A stretch of 64,000 bases of DNA from Rehmannia glutinosa (GCA_016081115.2 CM071926.1:11235971-11299970), one strand, 5' to 3'; counted from the stretch's first letter, positions 23,445 to 35,684 are shown. The notes: generated by a model not told the origin, from the letters alone. Program-made: numbers and translations.

Positions 23445-25600
23445 ATGGAAGCAAATTTGACACGCATCCCTATGTTCACTATTGAAGAATTTGATGATTG
23501 GAAAATTCGTATCAGAGCTCATCTATCGGCATTACATGATGAGATGTGGATAGTGATAGAGGATGGGCCACCGCAAATCTTAAAGGTGAACACATTGTAA
23601 GAAGAGTCTGCGGTGAAGGAGAAGAGGATGTTGCCCCCAGACCAGTCATGGTTGAAAAACCAAGAACTGAATGGACAAATGATGACAGAAAAAGATACAA
23701 CCTTGACAATGTAGCCAAGGACATTCTTTACAAAACATTGGACAAAGCCATGTTCAATAAAGTCAAATCATGCAAAACGGCTAAAGAAATGCAGGACAAG
23801 CTAAATTGATTTATGAAGGCTCGAGCAAATCAAAGAAAACAAATTATCGGTGTATCAAAATTTGAGAACTTCAAAATGATCACGGGAGAAAACCTGGATC
23901 AACTGGATGCTCGATTCACGAAATCACCAACGAGCTATCTTCACTTGGAAAGGAATATACACAGAAGGAAATGTGTATGAAGATCTTAAAAAGTCTCCCA
24001 ACTGAATGGGAAATGAAGGTCATGGCACTGAGACATTCCATGGACCTATCAAAGACATCCAATCATGAATTATTCTCGGATCTCAAAGCCTACGAATTTG
24101 GTGAGAAAAAAAAAGATCGAGGAAGAGACAAGCTGTACCCAAAACAGTTGCTCTAATTGTTAAGATGGGAAGAGAAGGCGAGGTCAAAGAAGTCATTGAT
24201 CGAGAAGAAATAGCCCTGATGGTTAAAAGGTTCAACAAGTTCTTCAATAAGAACTACAAGAGAGGAAATGGTGAATCTTCCGAGAAGACACTCGGCTCCC
24301 TCCAAATCAAGGAAGATAGGCCAACCAAGAGAACAGATCATCAAAAGCTGAATATCAAAGGGTGACAATCCAAGAATGGAAAGAGGCGATCAAAAGGTTG
24401 AATATCTATCTTTGGAATCTGTAAACAACCAGGTCACTATGCCATTGATTGCCCATATCACGTAGTCAACAAATACGAGGGATGAAGAAGAAAGAAAGGT
24501 CTTCAAAGAAAGAAGACAAGAAAAGAAAAAGCAATGATGGCTGCAGAATGCTGACTGAGACCAAGTCGAAGGCAATTGATTGAGGAGCGAAGGCGACTAT
24601 TCAAGTGACTACGAAGAAGAAGCCCTGTCTGTTTAATGGCCAAGAACAAGATCAACGACCCCGGAAGATGAGGTATACTCTAACTCATCAAACTCGGACT
24701 CTAGTGATAGTGATCGTGACACACACACTTCATCACCCACTGATCTTTATGATTCATTAGGCAAAATGATGAAAGATTTTGAACACATTAAATCCTCACA
24801 CACACACTGCTAAATGAGGAAAACAACCTACTCAAAAGCGAAAACTCAAGGTGACTAAGGAGTAGTACTCTAAGTCAAATAGGCGATGAGAATGATAGTT
24901 TAAAGGTTGAAAATGCTAAGTTAATAGCGAAATTTGCTGCCATAGAGAAGAGGAGAATGACCTCAAAAATGTTATTGCCTCATTCACTAAGGCATCCAAA
25001 TCATTGGATGATCTTATTATAAGTCAAAGAGAATGTGAAGACAAGACAGGCTTAGGATTTAATTCCTCCGTGCTATGTCAAACTCCAAAAGTGATTTTGG
25101 AAAAAGGATCTTCAAGCAATGAAGAGTCTAAAAATCCAAAACTCTAAATGTTACACATATTCACTCCAAAGCACAATTACAAGCAAACGGCCTTGGTTAT
25201 AAAGGAAAAGGAAAACATCCGATTGAGTGCGGCTGAAAGGACAAGCGAGAAGAGATTGATCGAGTTCCTCGGCAAACTCCAAAGAAAAATACTCTGTAAA
25301 GAAGAAGCGAGCTACCAAAAACCCCAGAAAATCTATAAAAGAAATACATATGATGAGAATGGTAGAAAATATCCAAGCCAAGGATTGGAATGAAGTGAAC
25401 TATCGGCATAGACTATGGAATATAAGCCCAAATGGCAAAAGCCTAGAACTCGGCAAAGGCCATTCCAAAAGTATAAGAGCTTTCATCGGCACAAATATGC
25501 ACCTAGACACTACACTCAGAGACACCACAATTACCCAAAGAAGCGATTGCTAAAACATATACACGAGGCATACGAGACAAAATAGGCTTGTATGAACCTA
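23445..25600 (+). pseudogene. Sire-B gag with long C-terminal extension
   Basis: ATG 23445 (context TTATCATGG) opens MEANLTRIPMFTIEEFDDW followed by KIRIRAHLSALHDEMW, a copia Gag N-terminus. Frame changes follow (EWTNDDRKRYNLDNVAKDIL from about 23669, CMKILKSLPTEWEMKVMALR at 23971). A CCHC zinc-knuckle remnant CKQPGHYAIDCP is encoded at 24420-24455. After it comes a long Asp/Ser/Glu- and Lys-rich region (24600-25560) with heptad-like LLNEENNLL and SLKVENAKLIAKF, likely coiled coil; extended Gags of this kind are typical of Sireviruses. Many stops break the frame. Confidence 0.8.
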
Positions 25601-25769
25601 AAAATCCCAAGCAATTTGCGAGATTAATTATGATTATGGCACGATAGATGGCAACCCCCTTAGAGTCAAATCATTTGGCTATAAGTTGGTTGGATCATCT
25701 TACAACTCTAACCCCTCGGGACCCGGACAAATATGGGTACCTAAAACTTAATTTCCTTGATTGCGGGTT

Positions 25770-26900
25770 CAAGAGCAGTGAGTGCCAAGCAACCTGGTAC
25801 ATGGATAGCGGCATTCCCCGGGACATATGACAGAAACAAGAAAAATCTGTCAAAATTCAAAGAAGTTAAAGGAGCAAAAATCATATTTGGAGGAAATGAA
25901 GCTCGGTGAAATTAGAGGCATTGGATCCATCAAGAGGAATGGATTAGAAATCACGAGATGTTGCATATGTCGAAGGACTCAACTTCAACTTACTAAGCAT
26001 CGGCCAACTCGTGACAAGGGTTATAATGTTGGATTTAACATGGGTATATGCCAAATCAAGGATCTTGAAGCGAATGAAGTTGTGTTGCAAGGATGCGACA
26101 AAAAGAACATGTATGTAGTAGATTGGTCAACCGCTACACACAACACTTGCTTATTAGCAAAGAGCACAATGAATCAAGTTGGTACTGTGGCACAAAAAAG
26201 TGAGTCACCTAAATTTCAAAACGATTAACAAGCTTGCACGAAGTAATCTTGTGGAAGGACTTCGGACTCGATTATACAAAAGGAGAGTATATGTGATGCA
26301 TGTCGAAAGGAAAACAAATCAAATCATCATTCAAAGAAAAGACATGTCCATCTTCAACAAGAGTATTGCATCTTGCTACATATGGATCTATTTGGCCCAT
26401 GGAACCACCAACATAAGTGGAAAAAAATACACCTTGGTGGTAGTAGATGACTACTCAAGATATACATGGACAATATTCATGTGCAAGAAGAAAGAAACTC
26501 TACGAAACTACCCACGGTGATGAAGAGGATTCAAAATGAGAAGAGTCAAACCATTATCAAAATAAGATCGACGGAACCGAGTTTGTCAATGGAATAATAA
26601 CTTCGATATTGTATTGAAAATGGTATTGGTCATGAACTATCGGCGACAAGGACTCCACGTGAGAATGGAGTTGCGAGAAAGAAGGAACATAACTCTCAAA
26701 AGAAGCGGAAGGACCATGTTAGGTTGAAGCGGGGTTACCAAAAAGATTTAGGTGAAGCAATCAACACGACTTGCTACACTCAAAACAGGATGTATGATAA
26801 GCAGACGGTGACAAAGACTCCTATGAGATTTGGGTGGAAGAAAACCAAATGTTGCATATTTTAGAATATTTGGATGCAAATGCTTCATCCACAACAATGG
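25770..26900 (+). pseudogene. Sire-B protease and integrase
   Basis: The protease start is seen as TWYMDSGIPRDI, with the catalytic Asp-Ser-Gly encoded at 25804-25812. It is followed by KSYLEEMKLGEIRGIGSIK and GYNVGFNMGICQIKDL (to about 26060). A pre-integrase region (WHKKVSHLNFKTINKL, with the normally conserved Leu replaced by Val) leads into the integrase core: GKKYTLVVVDDYSRYTWTIF near 26425-26480. The second Asp and the Glu motifs, around 26560-26580 and 26650-26690, are disrupted by indels. A C-terminal piece (KPNVAYFRIFGCKCFIHNN) remains open from 26830. Confidence 0.8.
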
Positions 26901-27269
26901 CAAGGACAATCTAAAGGCTTTCGATGCTAAAGGCGATGAGGTATCTTCTTGGGATACTCAAATTGAAAGCAAAGCTTCTGAGTACTCAACAAAAGGACTA
27001 TGGTTGCGGAAGAATCCATTCATGTGGTATTCGATGAGCCAAATGTAAATGGAGAAGACATTGGAAAGTCGGTGATAAGTTGAATCATCCAACCATACGA
27101 GAAGAGTCCATCTATCTTTGAAGTGGTTTGGAATTATAAACTCGAGAAGAAGATGAGATAGTGAATCTCAAAAAGCAATTTGGATAATTTGCGGCTAAGT
27201 GATTACGAGAGAGTGAACACAACAACACAATACAAGGCAGATGAACCAGCTAACTTACTCCAACTTTGA

Positions 27270-28100
27270 TGTAAGATGGTGAGAGACCATCCACGAACTT
27301 GTCATTGGAGATATAAGAGAAGGTGTCAAAACAAGATCGAGAACCCACAAGAAGCCATGTTCACTTGCTTTATCTACGCAAATAGAGCCCAAAGATGTGT
27401 TACAAGCATTGGGCGACACACATTGGATTCAAGCTATGCAAGAAGAGTGAATCAATTTGAAAGAAATAAAGTATGGGAATTAGTTCAAAGACCCACCCAT
27501 CAAAATGTCATTGACACCAAATGGGTGTTCGAGAAATAAGATGAGCGAGGAAGGTTACGTGGTAAGAAACAAAGCAAGACTAGTAGCTAAAGGGTATTGC
27601 CAAGAAGAAGGAATAGATTTTGATGAAACATTTGCTCTGTAGCAAGATTGGAAGCTATAAGGATGTTTCTTGCCTATCGACTCACAAGAATTTCATTGTA
27701 TATCGAGATGGATATAAAAAGTGCATTCCTAAATGGTTTATTGGAAGAAGAAGTGTATGTTGAACAACCTCCGAGGATTTGAGCAGAAGACTCTTGGAGA
27801 TAAGGTATACAAACTCAAGAAAGCCTTGTATGGATTGAAAGCGAGGCACCCCACGAGCATGGTATGACACCTTGTCACAATTCCTAATCGAAATGGATTC
27901 ACAAAAGGAAAAGTAGATAGAACACTTTTGAGAATTCAAGGCAAAAAAGTATCTTGCTTGTTCAAATATATGTGGATGACATCATTTTGGATCCACAAAC
28001 AAAGAGTTGTGTGAAAAATTTTCAAACCTCATGCAAAGTAAATTTGAAATGAGCATGATGGGAGAGTGACATTCTTCCTTGGACTCCAAGTGAAACAAGC
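27270..28100 (+). pseudogene. Sire-B reverse transcriptase
   Basis: RT fragments in order are: VNQFERNKVWELVQRP and IDTKWVFEK (about 27450-27538), NKARLVAKGYCQEEGIDFDE (27560-27630, one frame), RLEAIRMFLAY, SAFLNGLLEEEVYVEQPP (27720-27770), KKALYGLK, then the catalytic YVDD encoded at 27969-27980. Downstream, KFEMSMMGE belongs to the thumb. The same domain in Sire-C (42040-42775) is far more open, and most differences are one- or two-base changes at CAG/CTG sites. Confidence 0.82.
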
Positions 28101-28249
28101 GAAGGATGGAATGTTTATAAGTCAAACAAAATACACCGAGGAGACTTAATGAAGAAATTTGGTATGGAGGAGAAGTCTTACGTGAAATAACAATGAATAC
28201 ATCGATCAAAATGGACATTGATGCGGATGGCAAGCACAATAGATCAAAC

Positions 28250-28880
28250 AAGATCTGAGCACTTATTGGATCATTGATCTATCTTCTGACAAAGAAGCGG
28301 GCGGACATCACCTTTCTTTGTAGGTGTATGTGCAAGATTTCAATCTGCTCCAAAAAGAAAGCATATGATAGCTAAGAAAATCTTGAGATACTTGAAAGGA
28401 AGCCAATAAGTTGGCTTATGGTATCCAAAGGAAGGTGGATTCAAGCTAATTGGCTATTGGACTACGACTATCTTTGGATGCGAGTTGATGAAAAAAGCAC
28501 CTCGGGCACATGTCAAATGCTAGGAAACGGGTTGATTTCTGGTTTAGCAAGCAAAATTCAATAGCCACCTCTACGGTGAAGAGGAATACATATTGTGCCC
28601 AAGTCTATGGATGAGACAACGGTGAGAGACTATGAAGTTGAAGAAAAAGAGATTCCAATCATGTGTGATAATACAAGTGCAATTGCAATCACTCAAATCT
28701 GTGTTGCACTCAAGAACAAAGCATATCGATGTCGAGATATCACTTCATAAGAGATCATGTTGAAAAGAAGGACATCATCGTGGAATATATCTCAACGATA
28801 AACAATTGGTGACATCTTCACAAAACCATTATGTGAGTTAAGATTTGAAGAACTCGAAGCATGAGTTGGGGTTAATTGAA
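28250..28880 (+). pseudogene. Sire-B RNase H remnant
   Basis: Follows RT at normal spacing. Recognisable pieces are a KSTSGTCQMLGN-like region (about 28492-28530, frameshifted), KEIPIMCDNTSAIAI (about 28647-28690) and EELEA/ELGLIE at the end (about 28848-28875). Compared with Sire-C 42940-43583 it has several additional indels. This is the end of pol; env-like sequence follows after a non-coding gap. Confidence 0.75.
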
Positions 28881-29444
28881 ATGAGTTAACATTGAGGAGA
28901 TTCAAAGAAAAGAAATGGGATACAAAAGGGAAAAGAGTGAACTCACAAATCAACTAAGTAAATCAAATTTGTATTGGAAAACACTATACCAAATCGGTAG
29001 GCCGAGTTACTATGAGAACTGCGTGAGAAGAAGAGTTAAATCACTAAGGGATAAACCGAGTCACTTATGAGCAAAGTGACAAAAACGCAATCATTTTTAC
29101 TAAGCGGGAATATTTTTAAGAATACGTCGGCGACATAATGATGATGTGTCTGACATAAAGCCGCACACCAAGCTTATGATTGGATATAAATCTTTGCCGC
29201 ATTAAATACGAGACATTAAATGCTAAATCGGCGTGCAAAATCTAAGCCGTTGATTTTGATCACATTTCAAAAAAACCGTCCGCACGTCCTTTCATAAACC
29301 ATACTTAAACCATTTTCGCGTTTCTCTCACACACTACCAAAACCTGTTCATTTCTCTCTCTCGGAAGCAAGGCAAAAATTTCTCTCGGCAACCCTATTTA
29401 TCTTCAAATCAATCTCTCGAGTTTTCTTGATAAAATCCTGAAAA
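28881..29444 (+). promoter_or_regulatory. Sire-B untranslated leader before env-like ORF
   Basis: About 560 bp without ORF. The last 190 bp are pyrimidine-rich (TTTCTCTCTCTC, TCTCTCG), resembling a plant 5' UTR. At the place where Sire-C has TTATATAAAC, this copy has TTCATAAACC, so the TATA-like box is weakened. A CAACCCTA motif aligns with the telo-box-like AAACCCTAG of Sire-C. Confidence 0.45.
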
Positions 29445-30032
29445 ATGGCACCAACTTATGATTTTATCAAGTTAGGAAAGCAAATCCACACGGGTCTACC
29501 GTGGATTTCGAGGGCATGGTCAAGCAGGGGGTCCAATGACGCCCTCATAAAGAAAATAGCTGAGAAACTCCAAACGACCGGGCTGAAATCATTTCTGACG
29601 ATGGAATATTCGATGACCTATGTGGAGGAGGTCGCACAATTCTATGTGAATGCTGAGATTCACGATGAAGGAATAAAATCATCTGTTCACGGAAAGGAGT
29701 TCACCATCTCTGCCAAGGATTTGGCTGAACACTGCTCATTACCAACGGAAGGAGCATCGGAAATTAACGAAGCTGATGTAAACTTAACTGCTGCTTGGAA
29801 GGAAATAGCCAAGACTGACTATGCTGATAAAATAGTTTACACAGCAAACAAGAGGCTGCTGAAGGAGGATTATCACAAGTTGTTGGACATAGTTGCCAAA
29901 TGTATTGACATCAAATTTGGCGACTTTGACCAACTATCAAAAGCTAAGTTGATCGTAATGGTCGCGATCATTGAAGAAAGGAAAATCAAGCTGGCCGAGT
30001 TTGTCTACAATGAGGACTATGCGAGAATGTAG
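29445..30032 (+). CDS. env-like ORF N-terminal domain of Sire-B
   Basis: This open frame of 195 codons starts at ATG 29445 (context AAAAATGGC). The product begins MAPTYDFIKLGKQIHT and includes YVEEVAQFYVNAEIH, KEFTISAKDLAEHCSLP and a helical C-terminal half (IVMVAIIEERKIKLAEF). The FYVN...GK.F..S...L....LP pattern is shared with ORF3 or putative plant transposon proteins encoded downstream of pol in Sireviruses. Function is unknown. No signal peptide or membrane segment is obvious, so env-like reflects position only. Compared with Sire-C, residues about 17-33 appear read out of frame between two compensating indels. TAG 30030-30032 is followed by related sequence. Confidence 0.7.
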   Translation: MAPTYDFIKLGKQIHTGLPWISRAWSSRGSNDALIKKIAEKLQTTGLKSFLTMEYSMTYVEEVAQFYVNAEIHDEGIKSSVHGKEFTISAKDLAEHCSLPTEGASEINEADVNLTAAWKEIAKTDYADKIVYTANKRLLKEDYHKLLDIVAKCIDIKFGDFDQLSKAKLIVMVAIIEERKIKLAEFVYNEDYARM

Positions 30033-33000
30033 GAACAAATCCTTGAGGAAGATGGCACATTTGGAGGATCCCTAGGATATGGCACAGTGATTGGCCGGAT
30101 GATGGAGTGAAAGGAGTCCCTCTTAGACATGGAAAGGCGTTCCATGTTAACAAGAGATGTTGAGATCAAATCTCTCTGGCGCACGAAGAGAGCCTACACA
30201 AAGAGAGGCGACACAAGTGAGGGAATCGGTGACCACTGAAGATCAAATTGTTTCCTCTCCACCCAAGAAGAAAGATGCCCTGCAGTTTGCTAAGAAGAAG
30301 CTTTTGCTCATGCGAAAAGAAAAACAAACCTGCTCCCCCCTGTGGCCGAGTCACGTGCCCCGCGGCCGTGTCTCCTGCCCAAAGAACAGCGGTCGAGAAG
30401 GACTCTCAAATACCTTCTCCGATCGTCAAAGGAGGAGAAGCGATAAGCCAAGACGACCCGGCTCCTCGAAGAAAACACCGCCGGCCCCCCGCCGCCAAGA
30501 CTCGGAAGAAACCGTCTTTGAACCGAAAAATCCCTCTGGTACAAACAAGGAGACGGAGAAGACTCATCAAGCACTCCGAGCTTGAGAAGCCGGTGAGTCG
30601 GCCACTCACCGGGCGAGATCTGAGGAGGCTATTTGGAGAAGTAGAGTCTCGGATGTAATTGATGAAACAACCAAGTCTGTTTGAAAGCGTCAATGAGAGG
30701 CAAATCGAAGAAATAGTCAGTAGTCATGCGCGGTGAGACACAAGAAAGAAGTTGGTCGAGCTGATAGTGATATGATGATCCTATCCCCACCTTACCCGGA
30801 CATCCAAAATCGTCTGCGAGAGTGGAGAAATGGAAATTGAGTCGATCCAGGAGCAGTTCCAACGGCCCGAGTTTATAGAAGAAGAAGAGAAGCTGTGAGC
30901 TTCCTTGGGTGACCACTGTACTCCCAAAGATCCTTTGGATGAAGACAAGCGCACGAATATCCTGCGAGATCTTCAAGGATAAGGAAAAGGAGAAACAGTG
31001 CGGAAAAGTTGAGAGGCACGAGAGAAGGCCGACATATGCCCTATCTCGGCACCCGAACACACATCCTCTCCTTGATGTCTTATCGCATGTGATGAGGATC
31101 TGGACCTGCTTCTTTGCCCGCGAGAAGAGTTGCAAATGCAGCAAGCATTGCGAATCGAAATCCTTCCCGAGCAAAGATTGATGGAGGGACCGGAGAGTCC
31201 TCGAACACGGTGAAATTGATCGAATGGGAGTGGTTCACAAATCACCACTTGTTGCTTTGCCACCACTTCCCCACTCACTCGGAAGAAGCGATAAGGAAAT
31301 GGCGATGGCCGGGATAGTGGGGACCCCGGTCGAGCCAACCCCTATTGAAGGTGTCTTACCACCGTCCCAACGGTGAACACTCAATAGAAATAGTCGGGAG
31401 TCCGTAGGCGAGTGACCCCATTCAAGTCACTCGGTGGTGCGCCACCGGTGAGAAACTCCTCCACTGCGGCAAGGTTGGAGAATCTGCGAGATGACTCCTA
31501 GCGAATCCGGGAGGCGAAGTGGAGAAAGTCAACCGCTAAGCGAACAACAAGTTGCCATCAACGAAGCTCGGAGTTGAGACTGTCTCGGTGAGTGCCAAGC
31601 TACTCAAGACTAATGACGCTGCGATGCGATCGAGGCACTGAGGAAGAATGTACCGGGAGTTAACACTGCTGGGCGATGAAAGTGCAATCCATGGGGTTGA
31701 GACTCCAATGGATGCCACCACGAAGACCCTAAGGCAGTGACACATCGAAAGGGAAGCCAGCCTCATTGCAGTGATCGAGACTGCTGGAGGTAATGAAGGC
31801 CCACGGGAGGTTGAGACTTCCGGGGTAAAGCGGTGATGAAGCGAACATCCCTCCTACTATCTTTGATCCATCTGAAAAAGAGATAAGCGTGCTTCATGAT
31901 TCCTAGGATAATCTGATGTAACCTTTCTGGGATCGGAAAGCGGCGAAGAAGGCGAGTCATCCCCATAACAGATCCAAAAGACTCAGTGTGGATGTTCCAA
32001 GCACGAGCAAGTCTAATCCCAAGACTACTCGTCAAACCTTTACTTTTGATGATGAGCCACCAATGGAGATCTCATCATCGTCCAATAACGCTCGATAATG
32101 CCGAGGACCGACTACTCAATTGGAGAAACCACCGAGACCAACGAAGGTTTGTTGAAACAATTGAGCTCGGCCAGTGGGTCCACTTTACAAAGACCCCGGT
32201 GAAAAGCAGAATCCATGCGGGTTCCCCAAGTGCAGCAGATCGACTCAAAAAGAACTTCACGTGCAACGGTTATCATTGAACAAATCCCGATTGGCGATGA
32301 TGAATCCTTCATAGAATCTTTTCCTTTTTCCCCCGAGATACCCGACCTCCATGAAGAATCGAGAGAATGAACGCAGCGCGCTACCATAGACCAGCTCATG
32401 TTTTTTCCTCGGTACCATTGTTCGGTGATTATGACTTTGATCTTTGCATGCCATCCTGATGCAACGGGAATCACCGAAGTTCGCGAAGTGTTCAAGGCAT
32501 TATTTGCGAGGTTGAACGGATGGAGAGGCACCAGGTTTCTATGGACATGCGGCCCGACAACAAAGATGCCAATCTTACTACCGACTTGAGAGGCATCACA
32601 GTGAGGATCGGGAATGGTGGCAACAAAGAAAATAATGCGTGTGGAACAAGTTAGATACTTGAGGACATTGTTCAACAAGTTGCTGGTGTGGAGAGGCGAG
32701 AATCTTGATGCAAAAACGAAATTAAGAGAACACATTGAGCACATGCATGAAGCTCATCTTTATAGAGATAAAGCTGCTGCGTGAACAAAATAAGAGTGAT
32801 CTTGGCGTCTGGAAGCAAAAATGGACAGCAAATTCAGCCTTTTCATGGCTGAAATGAAGCTAATTTCAATGAGTCAACGCTACTCGCTTAGAATTTCGTG
32901 CCGCATACTCCGCAGCGGACTCGAGACAAAACTCAGCTATCGCGAGCTCGATTTCACTGCTTGCAAGTCTGTTTTCCAGCGTTCCTCTCTCCTTTGATGA

Positions 33001-33926
33001 TGCCAAAAAGGGGAAGAGGAATACCTAAAGCGGTGAAGGATCTAAAGTTGAGAAGGAAGGAAGCATTTGTGAAGGAAAGACAATGAGGAAGTATTAAAAA
33101 AAAAAGAAAAAGGGAAATCTGTTGAGGAAGGATCGACAGACGTAACCATGATGATTGCACAAACCCCCAACAAGGTCTTGTCACGGTGACATTATAAGCG
33201 AAAACTCCCCGTGACTCTGCCACTCCAACACTCTGCTATATCTATGGCTGAAAAGAGAAAAACAATTGAAGCGAGGGATGAAGGAAGTGGAAGGAAGAAT
33301 GGACGCCCGAGTTATGAACATCTTGGAACAACATGGAGGCATCCCAAGTAGACAAAGACACTTATGCCATCTTAGATGTCGGAGACGAGCCACGTCGAGT
33401 TGATGAATTTAAAACGCTCGCATCTCAAGGATACTTTGCAAAAATGTCTATGGCTCAAGCTTGGGACTTGTCTTGGGAAAAGGGTCTCACGTTGTGTGAA
33501 GAAAGGCGACAGAGGCGGACTACCGATCAATTCTGCTGGTCACTCCACCGGAAGAAAAAGACCCCAAGAAAGACACGCCCAGGTAGAGGAAGAAGTAGTG
33601 GTGGAGGAACTGGTTTCGGACCTGGGCCTCTGCCCAAAAAATATTGAGTACATAGATCCGGGGCAAGAAAGGAGGGATCTTGGGCTGGGCTTGACCAAAT
33701 AGCAAATTTGCAAGTGGCTAAAAGTAATGTTGAGTATGCGAGAAGAATAGAAGAAGAAAACAAGAGACAAACTCAGCTATGGGAGGAAAGACAAGAAAGA
33801 TTAAGAAGAGATGAAGCTGCCAGGAAGGCATATGAAAAGAAGAAGAAGGCAGCTGACGATGAGAAAAAGAGAAGAAGAGAAGAAGATGCTGAACAAGATG
33901 AAAGAAGGAGACAGCGAAGGAGATGA
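30033..33926 (+). pseudogene. Sire-B env-like region, middle and C-terminal parts
   Basis: The remainder of the post-pol region lies in many short frames. A basic, Pro/Lys-rich segment (30157-30658, e.g. RRRRLIKHSELEKPVSRPL) is followed by an acidic/Ser-rich stretch aligned to 45400-46930 of Sire-C. Next comes a segment with LTLCEERRQ near 33480, and finally an open frame at 33708-33926 rich in Arg/Lys/Glu (QERLRRDEAARKAYEKKKK), predicted coiled coil. Minus-strand ORFs of up to 210 codons here are shadows of the biased composition. Function is unknown. Confidence 0.6.
32996..33018 (+). other. internal PPT-like motif of Sire-B
   Basis: GATGATGCCAAAAAGGGGAA lies about 1.2 kb before the true PPT. 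Multiplied PPT-like motifs are described for Sireviruses. Sire-C has the counterpart at 47890. Confidence 0.65.
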
Positions 33927-34174
33927 AGTGTTGCTGTTCACCCCTTCATGTATTTTATGATGTAAATACATACTATGTAAGTCTTCTGTAATAAAGCTAT
34001 AAATTCTTCATTTTTTTTAGACAAATGTTTGCTCTGATACACTTTGTAAACAGTTGTGTAAAAGAACAAGAATGTTATGATCAATAAAAAGATTGATTCT
34101 ACGCATACATTCTATGTGAATACACTATCTGTATGTATCTTTGCTATTTGCATTGTTGAATGATTTAAGTTTTG

Positions 34175-34196
34175 GCATCATCAAAAAGGGGGAAAT
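34175..34196 (+). other. Sire-B polypurine tract
   Basis: GGCATCATCAAAAAGGGGGA-type tract ending in AAAT directly before TGTTAGG. The same motif precedes the other two internal-LTR junctions of this family (21771 and 48976). Confidence 0.85.
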
Positions 34197-35412
34197 TGTT
34201 AGGAAATTTATTGTTTAGATTTTGATGAATGCCATGTAAAACTTAGAATAGGAAGTTGGCACCCCATTTTTGTTGTAAACTGCATTGTAATAAATAAATT
34301 TGGGCAAGTCAAGTGAGTCCCGAGAAGTGTGCAAAGGAATAAACCAATGGGAAGCACTACACCATGTCGAACTCGAAAAGGTGGAAAACAATTCATACGA
34401 GGAAACAACATTTCCAAGGATCGCAACAAGACAAGCCAACGACGCAAATGACTTTCAAAAATAAGCTATCTCTTCAATGGGCATTTTTTTGAAAGATCAA
34501 TATAAAAGGCCGAGGAGTTTAATGAAAAAAAGAGCTTGACCAAGTGATTAAGAGACAAGAACCGAAAACGCGTTCAAGCAATTATTAGAAAATCAAATAT
34601 TCTCAATCCTCAAGCTTCTACACTACGAAGAACATCAATCCAACACTCACCTTGTGAAGGAAAGATAACTTCAATCGAGTTGAAGAGGAAAATACTAAAA
34701 AATCAAGGGGTCTACATTCCACGAAGGATTGTAGGAAGGTTTAGGGTCGAACCAAGTCTTGAGCCTTTGGAGGGCTTCGTGATCAAATCCCAAGAGCTTG
34801 AGCAAGTGAGTCTGTAGTAGCAAGCGCAGCTGCCCTGTGAAGAAGCCGAGTCATCTGAGAAGCCAAATGAGTGATCAAGGCGTCTTGATGAGTCCCAAAG
34901 GATCAAGTCACCGTGTGATCAAGACTTGTATCGGATTACCACTTTGTATATCTTGATCAATACCTAGTGGATTCCTCCAGAGTTGGAGAAGAGAGGAGTA
35001 GAAGAATTACCCCATCTTGAACCTCTATAAAAATTTTATTGTGTTATTTACATTTCACTCTTTAATTCCTCGCATCTTAATTGTTTATATCTCATAATAA
35101 ATTTGCTATCCACTTGATAATTTCTAAGTACTAAACCAAGCACTAAATCCTTGCTTAATCAAACTTAAGGGTGTTAAGTCTTCCAATGAAAACTAACCAC
35201 GCTTGAGTTAATTTAGACTTAACACTGAGTTATTCCATCAACGGCTTCGATTGAGTCGTTGAGAGACTAACTCTACGATTATCTAAATCAGTCCACACCA
35301 AGGACACAAAATGTAGTATCAACTCTGAATATTTAAAAGGACTAAATCGAAAATTTGGTAAGGTTTATTCAACCCCCTTCTAAACCTTACACTTACACCC
35401 TTGGGACCTACA
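34197..35412 (+). repeat. Sire-B 3' LTR
   Basis: TGTTAGGAAATTTA to GGACCTACA, 1216 bp, aligned with 21772-23318 but carrying an internal deletion near 34310. TATA box TATAAAAG at 34501-34508. Immediately downstream the Cop-A LTR resumes with TTAATATCGATTAATT. Confidence 0.88.
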
Positions 35413-35684
35413 TTAATATCGATTAATTTCGGGAATATAGGATATTCTACGATTTGATTTGTATTGGGAATTAAATAAATATAAGATATTTATGATATTA
35501 ACATAATTATTAAATTAATAATTATATTGGATAATTGTCAATTAGATTTCAAGTCTATCTGGAATTATGAATTCTAGATAAGATAGGAAACGAGTTGGAG
35601 TGGGAAATTGATTGAACTAGGCTTATAAAAAGGAGACCACATTCTCACAATTTTACAAGAATTTTTCTCGCCAATTTCGCAACC
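35413..35684 (+). repeat. Cop-A 3' LTR, segment 2
   Basis: Matches the 5' LTR from about 9252 to 9513, including the TATA box region (GGCTTATAAAAAGGAGACC here). It is interrupted at about 35684 by the hAT-like repeat. Confidence 0.85.

Larger units (their letters stand above)
21201..35412 (+). mobile_element. Sire-B: Sirevirus-type copia element with extra 5' tail (tandem remnant)
   Basis: The layout is partial internal tail (21201-21771), LTR (21772-23318), internal (23319-34196), LTR (34197-35412). The tail repeats 33632-34196, the end of the element's own internal region. The structure is therefore a truncated tandem, as expected from recombination between two copies that shared LTRs. Sirevirus assignment rests on gag with a long acidic, coiled-coil-like extension, a large region with an env-like ORF after RNase H, GGCATCATCAAAAAGGGG polypurine tracts, and a tRNA-Met-type PBS. 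It is inserted in the Cop-A 3' LTR. Confidence 0.88.

Noticed and set aside
30629..31174. 181-codon minus-strand ORF
   Set aside because: Same reason: antisense shadow of the Sire-B env-like region, with no recognisable domain.
32112..32744. 210-codon minus-strand ORF
   Set aside because: It lies antisense to the env-like region of Sire-B, whose biased composition leaves the opposite strand open. No domain is recognised.
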